DNA of 64,000 nt from positions 1 through 64,000 of the forward strand of contig JAFQTO010000070.1 in the NCBI GenBank assembly GCA_017408985.1, written 5' to 3'. Positions 47,170 to 56,647 of this stretch are shown here, piece by piece (the stretch's first letter is position 1; each line of letters opens with the position of its first letter). This DNA is from Clostridia bacterium. Lineage in GTDB: Bacteria > Bacillota > Clostridia > Oscillospirales > Butyricicoccaceae. Made by a program: the position numbers and the translations under genes. Under the pieces are notes generated by a model. That model saw nothing but the letters and a program-made list of their open reading frames with translations, ran no database searches and was not told the origin of the DNA.

Positions 47170-48029
47170 GCTTCTGCACCTACAAACATTGTACCGATAC
47201 CTTCGTCGGTAAGGGTCTCGATGATGATGGAATGGGGCACTCTGCCGTCAATGATAAAGACCTTTTTGACTCCCCTACGGATAGCCTCGATGCAGCACTC
47301 GACCTTGGGGATCATACCGCCCGAGATAATGCCCTCACGCATCAGCTGGGGTGCCTCAGATGCCAAAATCTTGGGGATAAGAGTGTTTACGTCATCCTTG
47401 TCGCGGAGGATGCCTGCGATATCGGTCATAGAAATAAGGCTCTCTGCCTTCAGCTCGCCTGCGATGCGTGCGGCGGCGGTGTCGGCGTTGATATTGTATA
47501 CGTTGCCCTCGCTGTCACAGCCCACGGTGGAGACTACGGGGATGTAGCCCTTTTCCAGCAGATCGGTGATGGGGGTGGTATCCACCTTGGTGATCTCACC
47601 CACGTAGCCCAGCTGAGGATCAAGCTGTTTTGCTTCGATCAGATGTCCGTCGGCGCCGCACAGACCGATAGCCTTGCCGCCCGTGTTCTGCAGAAGGTTT
47701 ACAAGGCTCTTGTTGACCTTGCCTGCCAGGACCATCTGTACGATGTCAACCGTCTCCTCGTCGGTGACACGCAGACCGTTGACAAACTCGCTCTTCTTGC
47801 CTACTCTCTTGAGCATATCGTTTATCTCGGGACCGCCGCCGTGTACAAGCACGACCTTGATGCCGATAAGAGAGAGCAGAACAAGATCACCCATAACGGC
47901 TTTCTTGAGGTCCTCGTTTATCATTGCGTTGCCGCCGTACTTGACGACGATTATTTTGTTGCTGTATTTCTGGATATAAGGCAGAGCGCGAATAAGAACT
48001 TCGGCTCTGTCGGCATTGCTAAGTACCAT
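47166..48029 (-). CDS. argB: acetylglutamate kinase
   Basis: Phosphorylates N-acetylglutamate. The 287 residues have the lysine motif VVKYGGNAM, GGGPEINDMLKRVG, the INADTAAARIAGEL motif and the long N-terminal helix (about 1-20) that in arginine-sensitive enzymes forms the hexamer, so feedback inhibition by arginine is likely. AGGAG precedes the ATG. Confidence 0.97.
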   Translation of the reverse strand: MVLSNADRAEVLIRALPYIQKYSNKIIVVKYGGNAMINEDLKKAVMGDLVLLSLIGIKVVLVHGGGPEINDMLKRVGKKSEFVNGLRVTDEETVDIVQMVLAGKVNKSLVNLLQNTGGKAIGLCGADGHLIEAKQLDPQLGYVGEITKVDTTPITDLLEKGYIPVVSTVGCDSEGNVYNINADTAAARIAGELKAESLISMTDIAGILRDKDDVNTLIPKILASEAPQLMREGIISGGMIPKVECCIEAIRRGVKKVFIIDGRVPHSIIIETLTDEGIGTMFVGAEA

Positions 48030-48043
48030 TTTGCTCGCTCCTC

Positions 48044-49258
48044 TCAGCTTCTGTAGTCGCCGTTTATCTTGACGTAATCGTAGGTCAGATCGCAGCCCCA
48101 GGCTGTTGCGTCAAATTCGCCCTGATGCAGGCCTACGATGATCTTTATCTCTTTTTCCAGCAGGATCTCTTTTGCGATTTCCTCACTAAAGTCCACGCCT
48201 GCGCCGTTTTCGCATACGGATATCTCGCCCTTGCAGCTTGCAAAGCTGACAGATACCTTGGTAACGTCAAGCTGTGCGCCGCTGTAGCCTATTGCGCACA
48301 GCACTCTGCCCCAGTTGGCGTCGGCGCCGAACATGGCGGCCTTGAGCAGGCTGGAGGAGATAACAGACTTGGCCACCGTGCGTGCGCACTCTTTGGTCGC
48401 GGCACCGGATACGGTACACTCAAGCATCTTGGTAGCGCCCTCGCCGTCCCCTGCTATCTTGCGGCTTAGTGCGTGGGTAACTGCGGCAAGTGCCTGCTTG
48501 AAGGCATCAAACTCCTCGCCCTCGCTGTCGATCAGCTTGTTGCCCGCAAGTCCGTTGCACATAACCGACAACATATCGTTGGTGGATGTGTCTCCGTCCA
48601 CGCTGATCATATTGAAGCTGTCCTTGACGTCCTCGCTGAGAGCCTTCTGCAGCAGTTCGGGGGTGATGGCAACGTCGGAAGTGACGTAGATGAGCATAGT
48701 AGCCATATTGGGGTTTATCATACCTGAGCCCTTGCCGATGCCGCCTATATGGCACTCGGTACCGCCTATACCGAAGCTGAATGCGACTTCTTTCTGCACC
48801 GTGTCGGTGGTCATAATAGCCTGAGCCGCCTGCTCACTGCCCTCATAGCTGAGGCCGTCGGTCAGCGCCTGCATACCGTTGGCGATGGGGGTGATATCCA
48901 GCACCTGACCGATAACACCGGTGGATGCTACGATAACGTCCTCAGCCTTAACGCCGGTATACTGAGCAGTCAGCTCACACATCCGGGTGGCGATCTCGAT
49001 ACCGTTGGCGTTGCAGGTGTTGGCGTTGCCGCTGTTGCAGATAACTGCCTGGGCGATGCCGTTTTTGAGGTTCTGCTGTGTTACGGTAATGGGTGCGCCC
49101 TTGACGAGATTCTGGGTATATACGGCAGCTGCCGCTGCGGGCACGTCGCTGACTATGAGCGCAAGGTCTTTTTTGACCTTGCCTGCACGGATGCCGCAAT
49201 GGACTCCGTTTGCTCTGAAACCTTTTGCGGCACAAACGCCGCCGGGAATAGCTTTCAT
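48044..49258 (-). CDS. argJ: bifunctional ornithine acetyltransferase/N-acetylglutamate synthase
   Basis: Recycles the acetyl group from acetylornithine to glutamate. The 404 residues contain the self-cleavage site in PNMATMLIY, where the precursor is cut before the threonine nucleophile to give alpha and beta chains, and the oxyanion region near ASTGVIGQ. With ArgJ present the acetyl cycle needs no ArgE; none is seen here. ArgJ may be mono- or bifunctional; the sequence alone does not decide. Confidence 0.96.
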   Translation of the reverse strand: MKAIPGGVCAAKGFRANGVHCGIRAGKVKKDLALIVSDVPAAAAAVYTQNLVKGAPITVTQQNLKNGIAQAVICNSGNANTCNANGIEIATRMCELTAQYTGVKAEDVIVASTGVIGQVLDITPIANGMQALTDGLSYEGSEQAAQAIMTTDTVQKEVAFSFGIGGTECHIGGIGKGSGMINPNMATMLIYVTSDVAITPELLQKALSEDVKDSFNMISVDGDTSTNDMLSVMCNGLAGNKLIDSEGEEFDAFKQALAAVTHALSRKIAGDGEGATKMLECTVSGAATKECARTVAKSVISSSLLKAAMFGADANWGRVLCAIGYSGAQLDVTKVSVSFASCKGEISVCENGAGVDFSEEIAKEILLEKEIKIIVGLHQGEFDATAWGCDLTYDYVKINGDYRS

Positions 49259-49262
49259 ACTT

Positions 49263-50189
49263 TTATACCTCGAGTCCCGTTGTGGGATCCTTTCCGAGAG
49301 AAATATTCATACACTCGACGGCTGCGCCCGAAGCGCCCTTGCCGAGATTGTCAAACCGTGCAACCAGCAGGATCCGCTCCTCGTTGCCCTGAACGGTGAC
49401 TTCTATAGTATCTTTGCCCGACAGAATATTGGATGCCAGCAGGCCGTTTTCGCTTGAGTTTTCCACGTATTTGGCGATGGGGCCCGTGTAGAGGTTCTTG
49501 TACACGTTCTTAATAGCCTCAACTCCGCCCTTGACGTCCTTGGCAAACAGAGGTACGGTGACCTCCATACCGCTGTAATAGTCTGCAACGATGGGGCAGA
49601 AAATAGGTGCGGTCTTAAGGCCGGGGACAGCCTGCATCTCGGGCAGGTGCTTATGCTTCTGGGTGACGCCGTACTGTCTGGGAGAGGAGAGCAATGTGTC
49701 GCGGTCTTCGCTTTCGTATTCTGCGATCATCTTCTTGCCGCCGCCCGAATAACCGGTCAGGGAGAAGCAGGTCAGTGCCAGCTCATCGCTGATGACGCCT
49801 GCGTCCACCAGAGGCTTGACCAGTGCCACAAATCCGCCTGCGTGACAGCCGGGAACGGCTATGCGCTTGCTGTTTGCGATCTTGGTGTACTGCTCCTGCG
49901 ACAGTTCGGGCAGACCGTAAACAAAACGGGGATCGGTGCGGTGGGCGGTGGATGCGTCGATGATAGTGACGTTGGGGTTATCCACCAGCGCGACCGACTC
50001 TCTTGCCGCCGCATCGGGCAGGCAGAGGAATGCGATGTCGCAGCTGTTGAGCGCCTTGCGGCGTGCTTCAACGTCCTTGCGCTCCTCGTCGCTGAGCAGA
50101 ATAAGCTCCAGATCACTGCGGTTTGCTATGCGCTCGTATATTCTCAGGCCGGTTGTGCCTTCTTTTCCGTCGATAAAAATCTTTGTCAT
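49263..50189 (-). CDS. argC: N-acetyl-gamma-glutamyl-phosphate reductase, short type
   Basis: Reduces acetylglutamyl phosphate to the semialdehyde. At 308 residues it is the short group-2 ArgC (about 310), starting FIDGKEGTTGLRIYERI. The catalytic cysteine is in VPGCHAGGFVAL and the histidine in THKHLPEMQ. It overlaps argH by 4 bases and argJ follows after 4 bases. Confidence 0.96.
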   Translation of the reverse strand: MTKIFIDGKEGTTGLRIYERIANRSDLELILLSDEERKDVEARRKALNSCDIAFLCLPDAAARESVALVDNPNVTIIDASTAHRTDPRFVYGLPELSQEQYTKIANSKRIAVPGCHAGGFVALVKPLVDAGVISDELALTCFSLTGYSGGGKKMIAEYESEDRDTLLSSPRQYGVTQKHKHLPEMQAVPGLKTAPIFCPIVADYYSGMEVTVPLFAKDVKGGVEAIKNVYKNLYTGPIAKYVENSSENGLLASNILSGKDTIEVTVQGNEERILLVARFDNLGKGASGAAVECMNISLGKDPTTGLEV

Positions 50190-51559
50190 TTCAAAAACTC
50201 CGTTACGTATGCGATTTGTTTTTTGACCGAAGGCTCGGTAGGTCCGCCCTCGGAAATACGCTTGTTGACACAGGTCTCAAGTGAGATTGCCTCGTAAACG
50301 TCAGCCTCAAACAGCTCGGAATGCTGTTTGAACTCATCGAGGCTAAGATCCTCAAGCACCTTATGGTTTGCTATACACTCGCCGACCATCTGTCCAACCA
50401 CCTTGTAGGCGGCACGGAAAGGCATACCCTGCTTGACCAGATAGTCTGCCAGGTCGGTGGCGTTGATGAAGCCCTTTTGTGCGGCGGCCTTCATATTGTC
50501 GGGGCAGGAACGCATAGTCCTGACCATAGGGGCAAGGACGCTCAGGCACATTTCGGCTGTGTCGAATGCATCGAAGATAGCTTCCTTGTCCTCCTGCATA
50601 TCCTTGTTGTATGCAAGGGGCAGACCCTTGAGTGCGGTGAGCAGGGCGATAAGGTCGCCGTATACTCTGCCCGTCTTGCCTCTTATCAGCTCTGCCATAT
50701 CGGGGTTCTTCTTCTGAGGCATAATGCTGGAGCCCGTGGTATAGCTGTCGTCCAGCTCTATGAACTTGAACTCCCAGCTTGCCCAGAGGATTATCTCCTC
50801 GGACATACGGGACAGATGCATCATAAGAGTAGCCAGCGCCGAGGTGATCTCCACACAGAAGTCACGGTCGGAAACGCCGTCAAGGCTGTTGAGGCAGAAA
50901 GAGTCAAAGCCCAAAGCCGATGCGGTCATACTTCTGTCCAGATCAAAGGTGGTGCCTGCCAGCGCGCAGGAGCCCAGAGGGCAGACGTTCATACGCTTGC
51001 AGGCGTCATCCAGCCTGCCCGCGTCACGGATGAGCATCATAGCGTAAGCCATCAGATAATGACCGAAGGTCACGGGCTGTGCTCTCTGCAGGTGGGTGTA
51101 TCCGGGCATAATGCTGCCGGTATTGCGCTCTGCCTGATATACGATAGCCTCCAGCACCTCTTTGATGCCCTGCTGCACCTTTTGGCACTCGTCGCGCACC
51201 CAAAGGCGCAGGTCGGTGGCTACCTGATCGTTGCGGGAGCGGGCGGTGTGCAGACGCTTGCCCACCTCGCCCAGGCGCTCTGTCAGCACCTGCTCCACGA
51301 ACATATGTATGTCTTCACAGCTCTGATCTATCTCCAGCCTGCCGCTCTCCAGCTCCTCCAAAATAGCACCAAGCTCCGCCGTGATAGCGGCGGAGTCGGC
51401 TGCTGATATTATACCTTTGGAACCAAGCATGGTAGCGTGGGCAATGGAGCCGCGGATGTCCTGACGGAACATCCTCCGGTCAAAGCTGATGGATGAATTG
51501 AAATCGTCGGCGGTCCCGTCAAGCTCCTTGGAGAACCTGCCTGCCCACATTTTTCCCAT
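50186..51559 (-). CDS. argH: argininosuccinate lyase
   Basis: Splits argininosuccinate into arginine and fumarate. The 457 residues show the catalytic serine loop GSSIMPQKKNPDMAE, the THLQRAQPVTFGHYL motif and the HTARSRNDQVATD motif of the fumarase superfamily. AAGGAG precedes the ATG; 12 bases after argG. Confidence 0.98.
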   Translation of the reverse strand: MGKMWAGRFSKELDGTADDFNSSISFDRRMFRQDIRGSIAHATMLGSKGIISAADSAAITAELGAILEELESGRLEIDQSCEDIHMFVEQVLTERLGEVGKRLHTARSRNDQVATDLRLWVRDECQKVQQGIKEVLEAIVYQAERNTGSIMPGYTHLQRAQPVTFGHYLMAYAMMLIRDAGRLDDACKRMNVCPLGSCALAGTTFDLDRSMTASALGFDSFCLNSLDGVSDRDFCVEITSALATLMMHLSRMSEEIILWASWEFKFIELDDSYTTGSSIMPQKKNPDMAELIRGKTGRVYGDLIALLTALKGLPLAYNKDMQEDKEAIFDAFDTAEMCLSVLAPMVRTMRSCPDNMKAAAQKGFINATDLADYLVKQGMPFRAAYKVVGQMVGECIANHKVLEDLSLDEFKQHSELFEADVYEAISLETCVNKRISEGGPTEPSVKKQIAYVTEFLK

Positions 51560-51571
51560 TATTCGTTCTCC

Positions 51572-52795
<1,224 letters not shown>

Positions 52796-52808
52796 GATGA
52801 TGACTCCT

Positions 52809-52826
52809 CTTGAATATTTTTTCAAT
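52809..52826. promoter_or_regulatory. ARG box (ArgR operator) in the argG leader
   Basis: Reading the minus strand, ATTGAAAAAATATTCAAG matches the Bacillus ARG-box consensus CATGAATAAAAATTCAAG at 14 of 18 positions and is an imperfect dyad (TTGAA-6-TTCAA). It spans the expected transcription start, so bound ArgR would repress. No argR gene is in the window. Confidence 0.7.
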
Positions 52827-52836
52827 GTTGTGTTTA

Positions 52837-52865
52837 ATTATACAGCCGTGACATTATATTGTCAA
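52837..52865 (-). promoter_or_regulatory. promoter of the arginine operon
   Basis: Minus-strand TTGACA (52860-52865), 17 bases, TATAAT (52837-52842): consensus at every position. Confidence 0.88.
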
Positions 52866-53012
52866 TAGCTTTTTACCAAAATATTCTACCAAATTATCCT
52901 TATTTTTTCAAGTGTTTTTGGCAAAAAATACACAGCCTTCCCCGCTCTCTGTGTTTTTATGCATAATCGCGCATAAATTATTCACTCCGAGTTTGCCGTC
53001 TTCCCCTTTATA

Positions 53013-53042
53013 TTGACAGTTTCGAGCCAAAAATGCTATAAT
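53013..53042 (+). promoter_or_regulatory. promoter of the lipoprotein gene
   Basis: TTGACA (53013-53018), 18 bases, TATAAT (53037-53042). The stretch from 52866 to 53012 holds no other feature beyond A/T-rich sequence and a weak hairpin around 52930-52956. Confidence 0.78.
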
Positions 53043-53095
53043 CAGCACATCAATAACGCAGTTTCCACCGCTGTCAGAAAAGGATCGGTACTACA

Positions 53096-54016
53096 ATGAA
53101 AAACACCCGAATCATTCTTATGCTTCTTGCCGCGCTTCTGGCTTTTTCGCTTCTTGCCGCCTGCGGCAAGCAGGACACAGAGCAGGACGATCAAAGCGCC
53201 GACGGACAGACCGAGCTGTACGCCACCATTGACGTTTATTCAATGACCTGCGAGCTTGCATACACCGAGACCGATGCAGACGGTCAGAGCTATGAAAGCT
53301 CCAGTATGTCGGTTGCCTTTGCTGTCAAGGGCGGGCAGACGATACGTGAGGCACTTGATGCATCCGGCTTCAAAGATCTCAAGGTAAAAGGCGACGGCGA
53401 CACTCTTGAGGGCTGGATAGCATACAAGGAGAACACCTACACGGACAGCGACGGGTTCGCCTGGCCTTACTACGAGCGTATCAGCGAAACTCTGCTCACC
53501 GACGAAGAAATGTTCGGTGCAACGCTGACCGACTGCAATATGACCTACGTTGCCAAGTGGCAGAGCATCTCCGATGCGGAATACGCAGATATGTATGAGT
53601 CATCAGGTATAACTGACAGCGGGTTTGAACCTGAGTATTCCCTCTCCCTGCTGGCAAACGGCGGTACTATCTACACCGGTGAAAGCGAGCCCTACGATGA
53701 TATCGCTATGGGCGGGTATACTTTTGGCGCAGGTAAAACTCTGGGCGAGGTTATAGACAAAAAGATCGCCAAAGCGGAAAAAGACGGGGCGACCTTTATC
53801 GGCTGGACGGTCTACTCTGCCGAGGATTACACCATAGTGTACGAAGAGCCCAAAAATCTCGCAGACAATCAGATGAGCATCTATCTGGGCAGCGAGCTGT
53901 ACGGCTATCAGGTACTGACCAACTACGCCCTGTGCGCAGAAAACGCCACCACAGATGAAATGACCGCCATAGTGACCGAAAGCCTGCACTATTTTGTGAC
54001 AGCCAACTGGAAGTAA
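53096..54016 (+). CDS. lipoprotein with two related domains, function unknown
   Basis: A 306-residue surface lipoprotein. The signal peptide ends in LLAAC with the lipid-modified Cys23, followed by an acidic linker (KQDTEQDDQSADGQ). The mature part appears to hold two copies of a module: both contain a reading of T(I/L)(R/G)E.(L/I)D followed by a GW(I/T).Y phrase (GWIAYKENTY near 123, GWTVYSAEDY near 240) and a C-terminal .YVAKW or FVTANWK. No enzyme motif is seen. A binding or adhesion role is possible. Own promoter and terminator; single-gene unit. Confidence 0.8.
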   Translation: MKNTRIILMLLAALLAFSLLAACGKQDTEQDDQSADGQTELYATIDVYSMTCELAYTETDADGQSYESSSMSVAFAVKGGQTIREALDASGFKDLKVKGDGDTLEGWIAYKENTYTDSDGFAWPYYERISETLLTDEEMFGATLTDCNMTYVAKWQSISDAEYADMYESSGITDSGFEPEYSLSLLANGGTIYTGESEPYDDIAMGGYTFGAGKTLGEVIDKKIAKAEKDGATFIGWTVYSAEDYTIVYEEPKNLADNQMSIYLGSELYGYQVLTNYALCAENATTDEMTAIVTESLHYFVTANWK

Positions 54017-54030
54017 CCGGTCGATACAAG

Positions 54031-54066
54031 AAAACAGACTGTTCCAAAAACGGAACAGTCTGTTTT
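54031..54066 (+). terminator. terminator after the lipoprotein gene
   Basis: A 15-bp perfect stem AAAACAGACTGTTCC / GGAACAGTCTGTTTT with a 6-base loop and further T. It serves both strands, as the beta-lactamase-fold gene converges. Confidence 0.88.
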
Positions 54067-54108
54067 TTATGTCCTGAATTACAAGCGGATAGATCATAAC
54101 CCCGTCTG

Positions 54109-54951
54109 TTATGCTTGTGCAAGGGCATCGTACAGAGCTTTTGCCATACGGTTCATAATATCCTCTGCTTTTGCATTGTTTGAAGTTGCGGTCAGCACGG
54201 TCAAAGTGGCTTTTATGCCGTTTGGCAGGATAATGGCTGCCGTATCGTGTGCGACCTTGTTGAAAAGCGAACCGGTCTTGTTGCACATTATCACGCTGCC
54301 CTCGGGCGGAAGCTCGGGGAGCGGCTTGCGGGTATCGGGATAGCGCTTGACCGGCATAGCAGGGCTGAATCTGCCAAGCTGCTGAGCCGCCATGATCTGC
54401 ATCATACTGCGGCTTACCGCTCCGCTGACCAGAGTACCTGCCAGCATGCGTTCCATCATATTTCCGAGATCGGCGGCAGAAACAAGCGCGATATCCTCTG
54501 TGCCGTCGGGCAGGATGGGCTTGGGAAAATACAGTTTGCCCGCAACGTGGGTATTATTCCATCCCTGTTCGGCAAAGAACTTATTGGCACGCTCCACACC
54601 AACGGCATCAATGACCATATCGGTTGCCGAGTTGTCGCTGATTATCGTCATCAGAACGGCGTAATCCCACAGAGACATAGTTACGTTGCTGAGGCTCTTG
54701 AGCACGCCTGAACCGGGTACGCGGTTACAAAGGTCCATAGGCACGGGGGCGTTAAGATCCAGTCTTCCCTCCTCACCGTCTTTTAACAGCAGGGCAAGCA
54801 AAGGAACCTTTATTGTGCTGGCGGCATTGATGGGCAGGTCGGCATCAATACCCAAAACCTCTCCCGCTTCGGGTACCGAAACATACAGACCGCAGCTGCC
54901 CTCTACCTCAGCGTGCAGTGCACGCAGAGCCTGTTCGGGAATATAGCGCAT
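54109..54951 (-). CDS. class A beta-lactamase-fold serine hydrolase
   Basis: A 280-residue protein with the serine beta-lactamase/PBP motifs SxxK (STIK, Ser45-Lys48), SDN (ISDNSATD) and KTG (CNKTGS). Unlike secreted class A enzymes it has no signal peptide, and where the omega loop with Glu166 is expected the sequence (PDGTEDIALVSAADLG) is short and lacks a clear ExxLN. A deacylation-competent lactamase is therefore doubtful; a cytoplasmic peptidase or esterase is as likely. I start at ATG 54951, with GGAGG 8 bases upstream. Its neighbour genes give no hint. Confidence 0.78.
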   Translation of the reverse strand: MRYIPEQALRALHAEVEGSCGLYVSVPEAGEVLGIDADLPINAASTIKVPLLALLLKDGEEGRLDLNAPVPMDLCNRVPGSGVLKSLSNVTMSLWDYAVLMTIISDNSATDMVIDAVGVERANKFFAEQGWNNTHVAGKLYFPKPILPDGTEDIALVSAADLGNMMERMLAGTLVSGAVSRSMMQIMAAQQLGRFSPAMPVKRYPDTRKPLPELPPEGSVIMCNKTGSLFNKVAHDTAAIILPNGIKATLTVLTATSNNAKAEDIMNRMAKALYDALAQA

Positions 54952-55028
54952 AACATATACCTCCGTAATCAAATTAGTAATTTAATTTGTTTTCCAATCC
55001 AATTATATCAGACTATTCAGATTTTTCA

Positions 55029-55192
55029 ATGATATATCGCGCTGCGATATGATATACGCACAGCGTATGATATACTTGCTACGCAAGCATGATATAATAT
55101 CCGTCCCCTCATATGCCGTAGGCATATATCATCGCTCGAAGAGCGATATCATATCGAAGATATATCATCCGTTCCGCAGGAGACGGATATCA
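55029..55192. repeat. array of seven short hairpins with three-base loops
   Basis: Seven small perfect or near-perfect stems follow one another: ATATCGC/GCGATAT (55034-55050), ATACGC/GCGTAT (55054-55068), CTTGC/GCAAG (55075-55087), ATATGCC/GGCATAT (55111-55127), ATCGCTC/GAGCGAT (55131-55147), ATATC/GATAT (55151-55163), and ATCCGTTCC/GGA-ACGGAT (55167-55188). All have three-base loops (GCT, ACA, TAC, GTA, GAA, GAA, GCA). The stems differ in sequence but keep pairing. Spacers are ATGATAT on the left and ATATCAT on the right, so the whole array is roughly a mirror image. Confidence 0.85.
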
Positions 55193-55194
55193 TT

Positions 55195-55230
55195 AAAAAC
55201 CCGTAACTTCTACCGAAGTTACGGGTTTTT
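55195..55230. terminator. strong hairpin, bidirectional terminator type
   Basis: A 16-bp perfect stem AAAAACCCGTAACTTC / GAAGTTACGGGTTTTT with a 4-base loop. Confidence 0.75.
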
Positions 55231-55530
55231 CCCCTCTCAGGGTTCGAGTCCCTTCAGGCTTTTTCACTCAAACACAAAAACCACCCTATCGGGTGGTTTT
55301 TGTGTTTGGCGCGCTTGAAGGGTACCGATACGCTCCGCGTATCCGCGCTTGCCCACCCAAATGCTTACGCATTTCGGTACCGGGCTGCACGCCAAAACCC
55401 TAAAAAACCTGCCCCCGGCAGGTTTTTTCACGGGTTTTTCCCTCTCAGGGTTCGAGTCCCTTCAGGCTTTTTCACTCAAACACAAAAACCACCCTATCGG
55501 GTGGTTTTTGTGTTTGGCGCGCTTGAAGGG
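55221..55530. repeat. duplicated tRNA-Arg 3' end and terminator (direct repeats)
   Basis: Two copies of about 101 bp, at 55221-55322 and 55430-55530, differ by one C. Each contains a plus-sense tRNA T-arm (GGGTTCGAGTCCCTTC), a 17-bp terminator stem (AAACACAAAAACCACCC paired with its complement; 55270-55307 and 55478-55515), and TGGCGCGCTTGAAGGG, the complement of the last 12 bases of tRNA-Arg plus discriminator and CCA. Only the second copy continues into the full tRNA. The 107-bp interval holds two more hairpins inside an 8-bp inverted repeat GGTACCGA/TCGGTACC (55321-55381) and a third stem AAAAAACCTGCC/GGCAGGTTTTTT (55402-55428). Confidence 0.85.
55478..55515 (-). terminator. terminator of tRNA-Arg
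   Basis: A 17-bp stem with loop GATA follows the CCA end of the tRNA on the minus strand and ends in GTGTTT. Confidence 0.75.
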
Positions 55531-55591
55531 ACTCGAACCCCTGACCTACTGGTTCGTAGCCAGTCACTCTATCCAGCTGAGCTACAAGCGC
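55515..55591 (-). tRNA. tRNA-Arg (anticodon ACG)
   Basis: On the minus strand the cloverleaf is complete: acceptor GCGCTTG/CAAGCGC, D arm GCTC...GAGT, anticodon stem ACTGG/CCAGT with loop CTACGAA (anticodon ACG, read as ICG after deamination), T arm AGGGG-TTCGAGT-CCCTT, discriminator G and an encoded CCA. Total 77 bases with CCA. It decodes CGU, CGC and CGA after inosine formation. Confidence 0.96.
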
Positions 55592-55617
55592 AGGTATTAA
55601 CTTTTGACTGCTCGAAT

Positions 55618-55646
55618 ATAATACCACAGTCAAAAACAAAATGCAA
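55618..55646 (-). promoter_or_regulatory. promoter of tRNA-Arg
   Basis: Minus-strand TTGCAT (55641-55646), 17 bases, TATTAT (55618-55623), 27 bases before the mature 5' end. Confidence 0.65.
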
Positions 55647-55654
55647 GGGTTTTT

Positions 55655-56647
55655 TTATATTTTTGCGATAAATATTTCTTCTTTTTGGTCTTGCCGTTCT
55701 TTTATTTCTATCAAAGAGCCGGGATAACGCTCTCTGAGCTTTGCCGCGTTGGCATTTTTCTGACCGCGCATATCGGACAGCTTGCCGCGGGGCACGGTTA
55801 TCAGCGCATTTTCAAACGGCAGCAGAGCATCCAGTTTTTGCACGGCTTTTTTGTACAAACGCTCAGAGCGCACAAGCTGACCCATAGCGGGGTGGTATGC
55901 ACCTGCCACCGCGGCACCGTCGGACAGCTCCTCGGTGGGGTTGAGCCCGATTCTGATGACCGGTATCTGCTCCTCTATGAATATCTCCCATATATCGGCG
56001 CACAGCTCGGCGGCAGTCTCGGGGGTCAGGGCAATATACTCTCCCCTCTCGTACATATCGCAGAGGGCGGTATCTTTGATAACGCAGACGGGGTATATCC
56101 GCACGGCATCGGGCTTGAGCGCCGCTATCTCCCGTGCGGTCTGCATATCCGCACGGGCATCGGCACCGGGAAGACCGGGCATTATCTGCAGTACAAGCTC
56201 AAAGCCCGCCTGCTTTATCATTTTGCTTGCTGTTCGGACGTCCTCTGCGGTATGACCGCGGCGGGCAAGCAGCAGCACCCGATCGTCCATTGACTGAGCG
56301 CCCAGCTCGATAGTCTTTACCCCATATTTTTTGAGCCTTGCCAGCACGTTCCCGTCTATTCCGTCGGGACGGGTGGACACGCGCAAAGAGTCGGCTCTGC
56401 CCGCTCTCACATACTCGTAAGCTGCGCTGAGATACCTCTCCTGCAGGCTCTCGTCTATGCAGGTAAAGCTGCCGCCGTAAAAGGATATCTGCGGCAGTTT
56501 GGTGTATTCAAGCGCACTTTCTATTATACCTCGCACATCGGAAACATCGGGCACCTTTGGCGCGGCAATACGGCGCTGATTGCAGAATATGCAGTCGTTG
56601 GGGCAGCCCAGATGGGGGATGAATACGGGGATGACCGCGCTTTTCAT
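55655..56647 (-). CDS. radical SAM protein, Elp3-like
   Basis: A 330-residue radical SAM enzyme. The [4Fe-4S] cysteines form CPNDCIFC (Cys15, Cys19, Cys22); the SAM region follows as ISFYGGSFTCID, and the barrel motif IELGAQSMDDRVL resembles Elp3 and HemN relatives. There is no acetyltransferase domain, so it is not Elp3 itself. It overlaps rnc by 4 bases, a linkage frequent in Clostridia, suggesting a role in RNA metabolism (inference). Confidence 0.9.
   Translation of the reverse strand: MKSAVIPVFIPHLGCPNDCIFCNQRRIAAPKVPDVSDVRGIIESALEYTKLPQISFYGGSFTCIDESLQERYLSAAYEYVRAGRADSLRVSTRPDGIDGNVLARLKKYGVKTIELGAQSMDDRVLLLARRGHTAEDVRTASKMIKQAGFELVLQIMPGLPGADARADMQTAREIAALKPDAVRIYPVCVIKDTALCDMYERGEYIALTPETAAELCADIWEIFIEEQIPVIRIGLNPTEELSDGAAVAGAYHPAMGQLVRSERLYKKAVQKLDALLPFENALITVPRGKLSDMRGQKNANAAKLRERYPGSLIEIKERQDQKEEIFIAKI

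Noticed and set aside
55241-55262. A plus-strand tRNA gene
   Set aside because: Only a T-arm and a 3' tail are present (GGGTTCGAGTCCCTTC), with no anticodon arm or acceptor partner, in both repeat copies. It is a fragment, not a gene.
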